Shown here piece after piece: positions 13,451 to 22,964 of a stretch of 64,000 nucleotides of DNA. Made by a program: the position numbers and the translations under genes. The notes under the pieces were generated by a model, which did no database searches, was not told the origin of the DNA, and worked only from the letters and a program-made list of their open reading frames with translations. Origin of the DNA: Folioceros fuciformis (Eukaryota > Anthocerotophyta > Anthocerotopsida > Anthocerotales). Location of the stretch: contig JBNGIO010006237.1 of NCBI GenBank assembly GCA_049999805.1, forward strand, positions 225,671 through 289,670, given 5' to 3'. The first letter of the stretch is position 1; every line of letters starts with the position of its first letter.

Positions 13451-14074
13451 TCTGTGCTTGTGCTTCAGCAACACTTGCTATTGGCGTCCAGCTGCCAACC
13501 ATCACCCAGTGGATTTTGTTAGAAGCATCGGGTCCTGGTATGTCCAAGTCCGACTTCCTCCAGAGCTTGGGGCTGATTGCAACAAACTTGGCCAGCGCCG
13601 AACACCACGCGTTCACGTCTGTTCTTGTGTTCAAAGCCCTGTGCTAACTTTGGACTGCCCTGTTACGTGGGGACAGTCTCGCCGCGAGTCATCCAACATT
13701 GTTGACAGGACGAATGGGAAAACGGTGAACGCTGTTTGCATTCGTCTCTGGAATCTAAAAACCACGGTCGAGTCGAGATCGGAGTGTGCAAGATCAATGC
13801 CGGTAGTTTGGGTGGCCCCATGTTTCCCACAGGCTTGCTGTTCAGCTTCCTCTCGAAGACTTCATGGGAGCCCATGTTGTGCAGTTGTCGAAAGCGTGAG
13901 CTGGCGTGATTGTTTTGACGACGAAAGCAGAATATGGTCGTGGGATTCATGTGATCGCTGGAAGGGTAAAGTTGACGTGTTTCAAGACAGAAGCTGTGGA
14001 CACGGCTGCACCATTGGCAAGAGATCCAGGGGCGCAATCGTGTGGACAAGCAGGCTTACAGCTTATGCTTGTGA

Positions 14075-14143
14075 GCGCGGATATGGCACGGCGCAGCCCT
14101 GAAGTTCAAGTGGCCGGTGCCATTGGCCATGGATGCATAACTT
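14075..14143 (+). repeat. diverged ~70-bp duplication, copy A2
   Basis: Direct-repeat partner of 13198-13267, about 880 bp downstream, sharing GTTCAAGTGGCCGGT and CCATGGATGCATAA. Confidence 0.7.
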
Positions 14144-15065
14144 GTGGTCGCTGGACAGGCGTAATTGGCAACTGATGAATGACAACGATTATATTGTACA
14201 AGACCTTTGCAAACACATCCAGTGGCCCCGGCACACAATGATGCAGACAGTCCGAATTTCGATGGTGACATCCGCGCCATAATAAGCCATGAGGGAATCC
14301 AAGTCCATATACATGATCGTAAAGCTCTCAGTGATGCTCCTGGCAATCTCATTCTGGTGTGTGAACTTCACCCAATGGTACGCAAGGGGTTATAGCTCTC
14401 TTTCCTGTAAAACTTCGTTGTGGTCCATGCAGTTGATGTAACCCACCCAAGAATCAGATCATATGCATGAACAGGATGAGGAAGAGGAGGCTGCGTGAAA
14501 GATGCTGGCCAGCTGGAGCTTGCGTGATTTTGTACCAGGAGGTGTGTTGCGGAAGAAAACCAGAGCCTGTGGCCATCATATCTTGATGACTGAGAAGGCG
14601 TACGTGAGTGATCGTAATCGGTGAAGTTGCCATCCATCTATTGAGCACGAAGATAGATGTTCCAGGACTCCACAAAGTTGATCCATGGGTACTCCATGAA
14701 ATTGTAATGGGAGTCCTCGTTTACACGCTGGACGAGCGACAGTCTGTCGTGCCGCACAAACCCGAGGCGGATTCTTTGTCCAAGCACGTTTGGGCAGACC
14801 TCCCTTGGTGTGCCATTGTTTGGAGCCCTACAAACCCCTACAAAGGCGCCACTAAACAAGTTGGGCACAATGTGCTTCTCCTAGGTGCTGCGATCCCAGC
14901 AGGATCCGGAATCAGCCTATATTGCCTAGCTTGCCGCGCCACACTACACAGGGCCGAGCCTCCCTGGAACCTAGAGCGCTAGCCTACATGAAGCAACTGA
15001 GCTTGCGCCGGAAGGCGGTCGCTGCTGCTCGATGCTAGCCGGCCCCCAAGCGCAACGACCTCAGC

Positions 15066-15162
15066 CAGCTTCTGGAATCTGCTGGATCACCCTCTCTCCA
15101 GGGATCCAGCGTCAGCCCTGCAACGTAAATGATGAGTACGCAGCAAAGACATTTTGCAGACG
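15066..15162 (+). repeat. diverged ~100-bp duplication, copy B2
   Basis: Direct-repeat partner of 13348-13450, located about 420 bp upstream of the MADS-box start codon. Confidence 0.65.
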
Positions 15163-15584
15163 CGCGGTGCTGGTACTTCAGCATTGACGGCGACGAAAAT
15201 TTGTCGAAGGGTTCAAGGATTTCGCTGGAGTACCAGTCCGAGCTGGAGCCCAAAGGCATGCATATAGCGACATGTGGCTCAGTCGTCGCAGGGCCCGGGA
15301 TCTGGATATGCACACTCTGAGAACGCTGGCTGGCTGGGTCCCGCGAACGCCGTGGCGGGGGCCCAGCCTACAGGCAGCAATTCCCGAACTGCAGTCTAAC
15401 GATGTGGAACGACATGCAGAGGCGGCATCTGTCTTCCCTTCCGATGGTGAGAAAGGTCGTCATAGGGGGGCGCCCTGTAGTTGGTTTGTTCCTGCTCGCC
15501 CCGTCTGCCGCTCCGTAAGGTTGGCTTCGGAGCTGAGTTCCAGTGGAGTTGATCAGTCCCTTCTAAGCTTGGCCGGCGGCGGCG

Positions 15585-18048
15585 ATGACGAGACGAACGC
15601 CGGCGCAGGGACAAGGTCAGGGGTCCCGGGAGACGGCGGTTGGTGATGATTCTGCTGCAGCCACTCCTGTACATGGTACCGTTGCTGCTTGTGCTGCCGC
15701 CTCTGGTGGCACGATAAGAGGAGGTAGAGGTGGTGGCGGGGAGAAGGTGAAGCCGGGCCCAGGCCGGTCCAAGATCGTGATAAAGCGCATCGTGAACGAC
15801 CACCAGCGGCAGACCACCTTCACGAAGCGCAAGAAGGGGCTGAAGAAGAAGGCAATCGAGCTGTCGAAGCTGTGCGATGTGGACATATGCTTTATTTGCT
15901 ACGGCGGCAGCACGGGCACCGAAAGGCAGAACAACAACAGCAATCAAAATAACAACATGTTCTGGGGCACTCCGAGCGTCGAGCACGTCATTAGTCGCTA
16001 CAAAGCCATTCCTAAGGAGGAGCAGGACAAGAGAAAGTTGGATGGCACGTCCATGTTGGAGTCCATCATCAAGAAGCACGCAGGAGAGTTGAAGCAGGTG
16101 GGATTCGGATTTGGTTTCCGTACATGCATGTGGAGAGGGGAATTGCTTTGAAATCCGTTGTCTTGACTGTAGTGCACGTTGCATGCAGTTGCAGGAGAAG
16201 AATAACAGCAACAGGATGACGTTGGAGGACCTGCTCCACAGAATTACGCAGGGGTGCGATGAGGGCCACGAGAAACAGGGTCACAGCATCGTGCAGCTTC
16301 GTGGTCTACAAACTGAGATACTGGTTAAGCGCAAAATGCTGTACGCAAGGCTGGAGCAAATACAGCAGGGCTTGTATATGAGTGGTGGCGCATGCCTGAG
16401 TCAGATGCCGTTCGAGACCGGGGGGGAGCAGCAGTATATGCAGGCCCCGTTACCGTGTGGCGCAGGGGCAGACGGCGCGATGCTGGAATCGATTGGAGCG
16501 AATTCCGTATTGGCATCCGGTCTGCACCAGAACCAGATGTATGTGCTGCAGCATTATCAGTGGGAAGATCACGCGGTACCCCCGGACAATTTAATGTTGT
16601 ATCAGCATGTTCCTCAGGAACAGGAACAGCACATTCTGAGTCAGGAGCAGCATCAGCACATTCTAAATGTGAGCCGTAACCAGAATCTTTTAAGCAGCCA
16701 GCAGCTGTTTCAACTGAACCAGCAAGGACTCCCCTTCAACAACGGCCACCGATACCAGCTTCTGCAGAACATGTTTAACCAGCAGGAGCCGGATAATTTG
16801 AACGAGTTTCCGTCCCAACGTTGTCCGAATCAGCAGGAATCGCACCAACAGCCCCACCAGCTTCGTGGGGAGCGAGAATACGAGACAGCTTCGATTGGTA
16901 TGCACCAGCACCAACAACAGCAGCCGCTTGGCATGCACCAACAGATTTATGCGGAGCAAATTCAGGTTGGGGAGGGACAACACCTGAATTCGCTTGCCAT
17001 GCACCAGCAGTCGCTCATGCAGCAGTACCAACAACAGCTTCAAGGAGAGCCCCAACAACTGAATTCGGTGCAGATTCATGGGGAGTTCCAACACCTGAAT
17101 TTGCTGCAGCTTCATGGGGAGCCCCAACACCTGAATTTGCTGCAGCTTCATGGGGAGCCCCAACACCTGAATTTGCTGCAGCTTCATGGGGAGCCCCAAC
17201 ACCTGANNNNNNNNNNNNNNNNNNNNNNNNNNNNNNNNNNNNNNNNNNNNNNNNNNNNNNNNNNNNNNNNNNNNNNNNNNNNNNNNNNNNNNNNNNNNNN
17301 NNNNNNGGAGCCCCAACACCTGAATTCGTTGCACCTTCATGGGGACCAGTACCAGCAGCAGCAACTCCATGGGGAGTCCCAACAACACCTGAATTCGCCT
17401 GAATTCGTTGCAGCTTCATGGGGACCACTACCAGCAGCAGCAGCCCCACAAGAGCAGCAGCTCCATGGGAACCAGTACCAACAAGAGCAGCAGCTACATG
17501 GGAACCAGTACCAACAAGAGCAGCGGCTCCATGGGAACCAGTACCAACAAGAGCAGCAGCTCCATGGGAACCAGTACCAACAAGAGCAGCAGCTCCATGG
17601 GGACCACGGGTACCAGTACCAACAAGAGCAGCAGCTTCATGGGAATCAGTACCAACTACAGCAGCAGCTTCATAGGAACCAGCCTCCACAAGAGCAGCAG
17701 CCAGTGGAGCAGGTGGACGCTAATCGACAACAACAGAATACGCTTGGCGTGAACCAGCGTCAGGTCCATGCTAAGCGAGAACAGCTGGATCCGCAGCACC
17801 GGCATCCGCAGTCGCAGCGATGGCGACAGCAGCGGCCGGAGCAGCACCGACTGCAGCAGCAGCGGTCGCTGCAGCAGCAGGAACCTGCGATCCAAGAAAA
17901 CGATTTGCAATATCAAGCATATAACACGCGCGGTTCGCAACCATATGAGGCGCATCTGATTCAGAAGCGGGTTCAGGGACAACTGCAGCAACATGAGCTC
18001 ATTCCGAAGCGTGGACGCTGGTCCGAGTCTAAGGCGACCAACAGCTGA
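15585..18048 (+). CDS. type I (M-gamma-like) MADS-box transcription factor with long Gln-rich repeat tail
   Basis: A nuclear DNA-binding protein. Exon 1 (15585-16097) encodes a low-complexity Ala/Gly lead of about 60 aa and then the MADS domain: KIVIKRIVNDHQRQTTFTKR, KKGLKKKAIELSKLCDVDI. It continues with FWGTPSVEHVISRYKAIPKE, the post-MADS region typical of M-gamma type I proteins, and there is no K-box. An intron of about 91-97 nt separates exon 2, which starts at 16189 or 16195 (both AGs keep frame). After a short coiled-coil stretch (LEDLLHRITQ ... ARLEQIQQ) the protein becomes extremely Gln/His/Asn-rich, with tandem 12-aa and 11-aa repeats. The total is near 790 aa as assembled, against 200-400 aa for most type I proteins. 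A 100-N gap at 17207-17306 lies inside the repeats, so the true length is unknown. Type I genes are usually intronless; this one has one intron. Confidence 0.85.
17047..17340 (+). repeat. coding minisatellite, 36-nt unit (12 aa, EPQHLNLLQLHG type)
   Basis: Near-perfect tandem copies of a 36-nt unit reading GAGCCCCAACACCTGAATTT and then GCTGCAGCTTCATGGG lie before the N gap. Related units lie after it. The first copy, near 17047, is more diverged. The assembly gap sits inside the array, which suggests collapsed or unresolved copies. Confidence 0.9.
17207..17306. other. assembly gap of exactly 100 N
   Basis: A run of exactly 100 N is the usual placeholder for a gap of unknown size. It interrupts the 36-nt coding repeat. 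The reading frame happens to be the same on both sides, but the flanking copies are not in repeat register (17191 to 17308 is 117 nt), so the number of N does not measure the missing sequence. Confidence 0.97.
17455..17680 (+). repeat. coding minisatellite, 33-nt unit (QQLHGNQYQQE type)
   Basis: About six to seven tandem copies of a 33-nt unit built on CAGCAGCTCCATGGGAACCA and GTACCAACAAGAG. One copy carries an extra 9 nt (GGGGACCACGGG region near 17600), which keeps the frame. All length changes are multiples of three, consistent with selection on the protein. Confidence 0.88.
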
Positions 18049-18237
18049 TACCTGAGCGAGAACGTTCCTAGAATCTCAAGCTGTCGAACACTTTCAAGCT
18101 GAATCTTTCAAGAGAGAGAGAGGTTTGCCTCCGTAAAGCCGGAGAGAGCTTAGCTTAGCCTTCCAACCATGGGAAACACAATAGCCCAGCTCCTAAAGTC
18201 TGCAGGAGCAGACACACTTCACTACACGTGGATTCGA

Positions 18238-20796
18238 TCATGCTGCTCCTATCCCATCCAAATCTGGAGGTGAGTTCTTTGCTTTATTTCCTACACGACT
18301 CCAAGATGAAACCCTGACATCTTGCAAACCCTGATCCATGTTCTCAGCTAAAAAACTATGAACTTGTCCACTCGTGTCTGTCCACCAACTCCGGCCCGGC
18401 CGCTTCCAAGCCCTTTGTCTTATTCTGGACACTTGTAGCTTCTCTGCCTGCTTCCGCATCTGGGCATCTGTATATATGTTCTCCATCAATGTATATGCCG
18501 CAGCATCTGTCTTGTCCAGCTTCACTGCCTCATCAAAAGCATGACGGCCGACCTTGACGTTTCTCCACTTTCGACAACCACCCAGAAGAGTGTGCCAAAC
18601 CGAAGAGTTAGGAAGTACAGGCATTGACCCCACGAAAGCCAGTGCCTCGTCCAATTGTCCTGCACGAGCCAGCAGATCCACCATGCAGCTGTAGTGCTCC
18701 GCCGTGGGAGTGATGCTATGGTTTCTGGTCATGGCCTGAAAATGCTCCCGCCCCTTGTTCACGAGACCTGTGTGACTGCATACATTTAGTACACTCAGGA
18801 GAGTGATTCCGTCTGGCACTACGCCATCTTCTCTCATTCTGAGAACCAAGTTAAAGACCTTTTCACTGTCTCCTTGACGGGTGTATCCTGCAATCAGCGA
18901 ATTCCAAGCGCCGACTTCTTTTCTTCCTGGCCATGCCTCGAACACCTCCTGTGCGTCAGGCATGCTACCACACCTTCCAAACATGTTTATCAAACCGCTA
19001 GCTACAAGAGAATCAGACTGAAACCCGTGATCTCTGATCTCTGCGTGGAGTTGTTTTCCCAGATGCAATGCTGCAATACTAGAACATGCCTGAAGGAGGT
19101 GTACGAATGTCAGAGCATTGGGTGCAACGAGGCCCTCTTCTTGCATAGCATTGTAAATCTCAAGGGCCTCCTGCCCCATGCCCTGCTGGGAATATCCTGC
19201 TATCATGGCATTCCACGTTACCACATTTCTTAGACCAAGCCTGTCAAAGACGGCCTGAGCTTTCTCTAGGCTGCCACACCTTGCATACATGTCTACCAAG
19301 CTGCTGGCTACAAGGACGTCAGCCTGAAGCCCTCGTTCCCTAGTTTGTACATGAATCTCCTTCCCTTTCTCCAGAGCTGCACAGCCCACACTTGCACATG
19401 CCTGCAGGATGCAGACGTATGTGACAGAATTGGGTGCGGTTATGGCTTCGTCTTGCATTAGTCTGAAAAGGCGAAGGGCTTCCAATCCCATGTCGTGCTG
19501 GGAATAGCCTGCTATCATGGCACTCCAGGTCACCACATTTTTATGACCCAGTCCGTCAAACACTCCTCGAGCCTCCTCTAGACTATCACACTTGATGTAC
19601 ATATCCAGTAAACTGCTAGCCACAAACACGTCAGCTTCAAGTCCTCGTTCTCTAATCTGTGCATGAAGCTGTTTTCCCTGCTCCAAAGCCGGGGTGCCAA
19701 CACTTGCACATCCCTGCAACAGGCACAAGAATGTCACACCATCAGGAGCAAGAATGCCTTCTTCTTGCATATTCCTGTAGAGATGAAGACTCTCCTGACC
19801 CATGCCCTGCTGAGAATATGCTGCTATCATAGCATTCCATGTTGCCACATTCTTTAGACCAAGTCCGTCAAACACCCCACGAGCCTCCTCCAGGTTGCCA
19901 CACTTCGCATACATGTTTACCAGGCTCCCACCCACAACCACATCGGCCTGAAATCCTCGTGCTCTGATCTGTGCATGGAGCTGCATGCCCATCTCCAAAG
20001 CTAGGGCGTCCGAGCTTGCACAGGCCTGCAGGAGGCAGACAAATGTAACAAGGGTGGGTTCAGTTATGCCTCCTCGTTGCATAGCACTGTAAAGACGAAG
20101 GGCCTCCTGGCCCATGCCCTGGTGGGCATATCCCGCCATCATGGCATTCCAAGTCACGACATCCTTCCGAGCAAGCCCATCAAACACCCTGCGAGCGTTC
20201 ACCACGCTGCCACACTTTGCGTACATGTCAACTACACCGCTACACACAAACAAATCACGCTCAAGGCCGCTAGCCAGGACATCAGCATGCACCTCCTTCC
20301 CAGCTTTCAAGTCCTTTCCCTTGGCACACGCCCGGAGTGCTGCTACAAACACCTGACCATTCGGCCTCACGTTTGATCTGCGCATCCCACGATACAAATG
20401 CACCGCCAGCTTGTCTTGCCCCCATTTCACATGTGCAGAAATCATGGTCGACCACATAAAGGCATCTGGTTCGGCAAGAAAGGTGAACACGTCCATCGCC
20501 TCCTGTAACCTGCCATGGGAAGCATACATACGCAGGATGTGGTTGCCCAAGAACGTATCCTCCTGATACCCCATTCTCACCGTGAAAGCATGCATACGAC
20601 GACCCAGAGCAAGATCCCCCTTGGCCACACATTGCTTCAGGAAAGTACAGACGAGAGATTTGCAAATGCTTCCGTCTGCACGCACCAGAACTCCAAGGGC
20701 CTCAAAGGCCACACTAAGTTCCCCTTGCTCGCATAGTTTTCTAACAGATTCACCCGATACTGCCCATCTGCATTCCCGAAGCAGCCAGCTGCGCAT
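18238..20796 (-). CDS. PLS-class pentatricopeptide-repeat protein, E/E+ subgroup
   Basis: Single-exon, 852 aa. PLS-class PPR proteins bind organellar RNA in a sequence-specific way and mostly direct C-to-U editing. The first ~40 residues (MRSWLLRECRWAVSGESVRK) are basic and fit an organelle presequence. From about residue 60 there are roughly five rounds of P-L-S repeats, with motifs such as VVTWNAMIAGYSQQGMGQEAL, FVCLLQACASVG and SLVNMYAKCGSLEEA repeated nearly word for word. The E domain lies near residues 680-780 (HYSCMVDLLARAGQLDEA, WHTLLGGCRKWRN), followed by an E+-like segment RPGRSWWTDTSGQVHSF. No DYW deaminase domain follows, so editing would need a DYW protein in trans. Repeat units are unusually alike, which suggests recent tandem expansion or gene conversion. 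The decayed paralogue lies at 10930-13050 on the other strand. Confidence 0.92.
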   Translation of the reverse strand: MRSWLLRECRWAVSGESVRKLCEQGELSVAFEALGVLVRADGSICKSLVCTFLKQCVAKGDLALGRRMHAFTVRMGYQEDTFLGNHILRMYASHGRLQEAMDVFTFLAEPDAFMWSTMISAHVKWGQDKLAVHLYRGMRRSNVRPNGQVFVAALRACAKGKDLKAGKEVHADVLASGLERDLFVCSGVVDMYAKCGSVVNARRVFDGLARKDVVTWNAMMAGYAHQGMGQEALRLYSAMQRGGITEPTLVTFVCLLQACASSDALALEMGMQLHAQIRARGFQADVVVGGSLVNMYAKCGNLEEARGVFDGLGLKNVATWNAMIAAYSQQGMGQESLHLYRNMQEEGILAPDGVTFLCLLQGCASVGTPALEQGKQLHAQIRERGLEADVFVASSLLDMYIKCDSLEEARGVFDGLGHKNVVTWSAMIAGYSQHDMGLEALRLFRLMQDEAITAPNSVTYVCILQACASVGCAALEKGKEIHVQTRERGLQADVLVASSLVDMYARCGSLEKAQAVFDRLGLRNVVTWNAMIAGYSQQGMGQEALEIYNAMQEEGLVAPNALTFVHLLQACSSIAALHLGKQLHAEIRDHGFQSDSLVASGLINMFGRCGSMPDAQEVFEAWPGRKEVGAWNSLIAGYTRQGDSEKVFNLVLRMREDGVVPDGITLLSVLNVCSHTGLVNKGREHFQAMTRNHSITPTAEHYSCMVDLLARAGQLDEALAFVGSMPVLPNSSVWHTLLGGCRKWRNVKVGRHAFDEAVKLDKTDAAAYTLMENIYTDAQMRKQAEKLQVSRIRQRAWKRPGRSWWTDTSGQVHSFLAENMDQGLQDVRVSSWSRVGNKAKNSPPDLDGIGAA

Positions 20797-21371
20797 CCAC
20801 CGCTTTTGCTTCTCCCGGGACCTCGTCTCCCCAGGGCGGGATTCCTCTGTTTCCGACGGCTTTGCCGCACTCTCGCTCTTGTAGGATTCTATTATTCAGG
20901 CACAAAGTGTTTTTATTAGAATTCTATATAAGCCTGTTCTGATTAGGTGTAGGAGGCAGGTGGGCACTCGTTCAGACGAGCAACGTGACGCGTCCACCGT
21001 TCACGTACGCAATGAGTCACCTGGGGGGTCGCCACAGTGAGAAGTTGGGGAAGGCTCTCATTCTACGGCGTTGAGAGCTGCCTCAACCTCGTTGGGTTTC
21101 CGGGCAGGGAATTGTGTATGAGCGCATCCAGCCTGCCTGGCTCGATCGTGGTTGCGTGAATTGTTAGGGCTGGCATTGTCGAATGCTTGTGTTTGGTGGT
21201 TGTGGCAGGCCCAGTTTGCGTCAGATCCGTGTCGGTCTTGTGTCTCAGATCTGGTGCACAGGCTCATGCCTTTGCGGAGGATTTGGTGCTGGTGCCAGGC
21301 TGCGGTGGAGTAGGTAGTGGCGAGAAGGCGGGAGAGCAGGAGCGCGCGAGGGAAGGAGAGGGGGAGCAGCC
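20797..21371. promoter_or_regulatory. divergent intergenic promoter region (PPR / VHA-D)
   Basis: 575 bp separate the start codons of the PPR gene (leftward) and V-ATPase subunit D (rightward). A TATATAAG word at about 20924-20931 could serve as a TATA box for the rightward gene with a long 5' leader. Just upstream of the VHA-D start the leader is purine-rich (GAGAAGG, GGAGAG words). Assignment rests on position and is not proven. Confidence 0.4.
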
Positions 21372-22247
21372 ATGTCGGGGCAGGGGCAGCGTCTTAACGT
21401 GGTTCCCACCGTGACCGTGCTCGCGGTGGTGAAAACGCGGCTTGTTGCCGCGACCAAGGGGCACCAGATGCTGAAGAGGAAGAGTGATGCCCTCACTCAG
21501 CGATTTCGGCAGATCCTCAAGCGCATATTGGAGACCAAGGAGGCCATGGGAGAAGTGATGAAGCAGAGCTCGTTTGCTCTAGTGGAGGCCAAGTATGCTG
21601 CGGGTGACGATATCAAGTTGACGATCTTTGAGAACGTGGGGACGGCTACCGTCAGGGTGAAGGCCAAACAAGATAACATCGCCGGGGTCAAGCTTCCAGC
21701 ATTTGAGCCCGATATTATTCCTGGGGATACTAAGCAGGATCTCACGGGTCTGGGTAGGGGTGGCCAGCAGGTTAAGGTGTGCAAGGCTGCGTATCTGAAA
21801 GCCATTCAGCTGTTGGTGCAGCTGGCGTCATTGCAGACCTCGTTTTTGTCTCTTGATGAGGCTGTTAAGAGCACCAACCGCAGGGTGAATGCTTTGGAGA
21901 ATGTGGTGAGACCTCGGTTGGACAATACCATACGGTACATCAAGGGTGAGCTGGACGAGCTGGAGAGGGAGGACTTTTTCCGGCTCAAGAAGGTTCAGAA
22001 TGGCAAGAAGAAGGAGCTTGAGAGGGTGGCTCTGGAAAAGCAGAGAAAGTTAGAGGTTGTGGAGGATGATGGTGATGGTGATGAGCTGCATGTGTCACTA
22101 CAGGGGAATCATTATAACCATCATTCACAGGGTCACCGTCCTCTCCGTGGCTCTCTCGGTCACCACCACGGATCTGCTCAGAGAGCTACGCAAAGCACTA
22201 ATCTATTGGCTGCTGGCAATGAAGAAGATTCCGACATCATCTTTTGA
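21372..22247 (+). CDS. VHA-D: V-type proton ATPase subunit D
   Basis: Subunit D is part of the central rotor stalk of the V-ATPase, which couples ATP hydrolysis in V1 to proton pumping through V0 in vacuole and endomembranes. The 291-aa single-exon ORF starts MSGQGQRLNVVPTVTVLAVV, matching the conserved N-terminus. It has the long helical hairpin with KGHQMLKRKSDALTQRFR, then NIAGVKLPAFEPD, DLTGLGRGGQQV, and the strongly conserved NRRVNALENVVRPRLDNTI with GELDELEREDFFRLKK. It ends DSDIIF, the usual plant C-terminus. It is about 30 aa longer than the usual ~260; the extra sequence is a His/Gly/Asn-rich stretch just before the end (residues about 240-280). The gene has no introns, which is common for this subunit in plants. 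Confidence 0.96.
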   Translation: MSGQGQRLNVVPTVTVLAVVKTRLVAATKGHQMLKRKSDALTQRFRQILKRILETKEAMGEVMKQSSFALVEAKYAAGDDIKLTIFENVGTATVRVKAKQDNIAGVKLPAFEPDIIPGDTKQDLTGLGRGGQQVKVCKAAYLKAIQLLVQLASLQTSFLSLDEAVKSTNRRVNALENVVRPRLDNTIRYIKGELDELEREDFFRLKKVQNGKKKELERVALEKQRKLEVVEDDGDGDELHVSLQGNHYNHHSQGHRPLRGSLGHHHGSAQRATQSTNLLAAGNEEDSDIIF

Positions 22248-22964
22248 CTTGCTTGTGACTCCTGTTCATGTCCTATTGTCCCCCAATCTGTCATCAGCAG
22301 GGTTTGGGCTCAAGGTCTGTCATTTGTCATGCGTCGGCAGGGGCGTCTGAGAGTTTCTGCAACGTGGAGTGTAGTCAAGCTTTGCCCTTAAAGCCTGCAG
22401 GTTTCCCTTACAGCTGGGAAGGGCATGGCATGGCGGATGGGTCCTTCGTCTCCTTGTATACGACTTAGTTTTTTGAATCTGCAGAACACAAGTGAGAGTG
22501 AGAGCCGTGCATCGGACGGACTAGTGGGCTCCTTCACTGAAGCATGTGGTTGGTTTTAGCTGCCGACTAATCTAGGAAGTCTCTTCATGGGTTTTCATAG
22601 GTTCCAGGTGACGTCCCAGTTCTGCAATCTGCAAGGTTCTAGGACGAAGACGACAGAACGGAGTGTAGGACATCGCGGGTGGATATGCACTGCCGGCTTA
22701 CTGTTGACATTAATTCTAGCAGTTGGGACTATACGAGCTCATGATCGCGTGCTACTTGGACTCTTGGAAATTTTGTCAGAACGAAGGACCGCGTTCTAAG
22801 GCCTTCCTTCTCGCTATGGTCTTACCCCCTAGGTGTAGGACCAAAATTTTCAATGAACATTCTGTTTCGTGTTGCTCTCCATTCGAGTGTATGTTCGTGT
22901 TGTGTCCGACGCTGCATATGGGATGGTCTGTTGCTGGACGCTTGCAATCGCGTCGTACTGCTGC
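22248..22964. other. intergenic, convergent 3' regions
   Basis: 717 bp between the ends of VHA-D and the minus-strand 2H-phosphoesterase-like gene. It should contain both 3' UTRs. No coding signal or repeat is evident. Confidence 0.6.

Larger units (their letters stand above)
13051..15584. other. intergenic region with decayed dispersed duplications
   Basis: No supported gene. The region contains at least two pairs of diverged direct copies: about 13198-13267 against 14075-14143 (both include the words CAAGTGGCCGGT and CCATGGATGCATAA), and about 13348-13450 against 15066-15162 (both include CAGCGTCAGCCCTGCAA and ACGCAGCAAAG). A 232-codon open frame at 13404-14102 overlaps these copies and resembles no family I know. 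The last few hundred bases should hold the MADS-box promoter. Confidence 0.5.

Noticed and set aside
13404-14102. 232-codon plus-strand frame
   Set aside because: Overlaps diverged duplications, has no domain, and frames of similar length occur on the other strand.
16690-17689. Long minus-strand and alternate plus-strand frames through the MADS repeats
   Set aside because: They are translations of the same 33/36-nt tandem units in other frames; any multiple-of-three repeat stays open in several frames.
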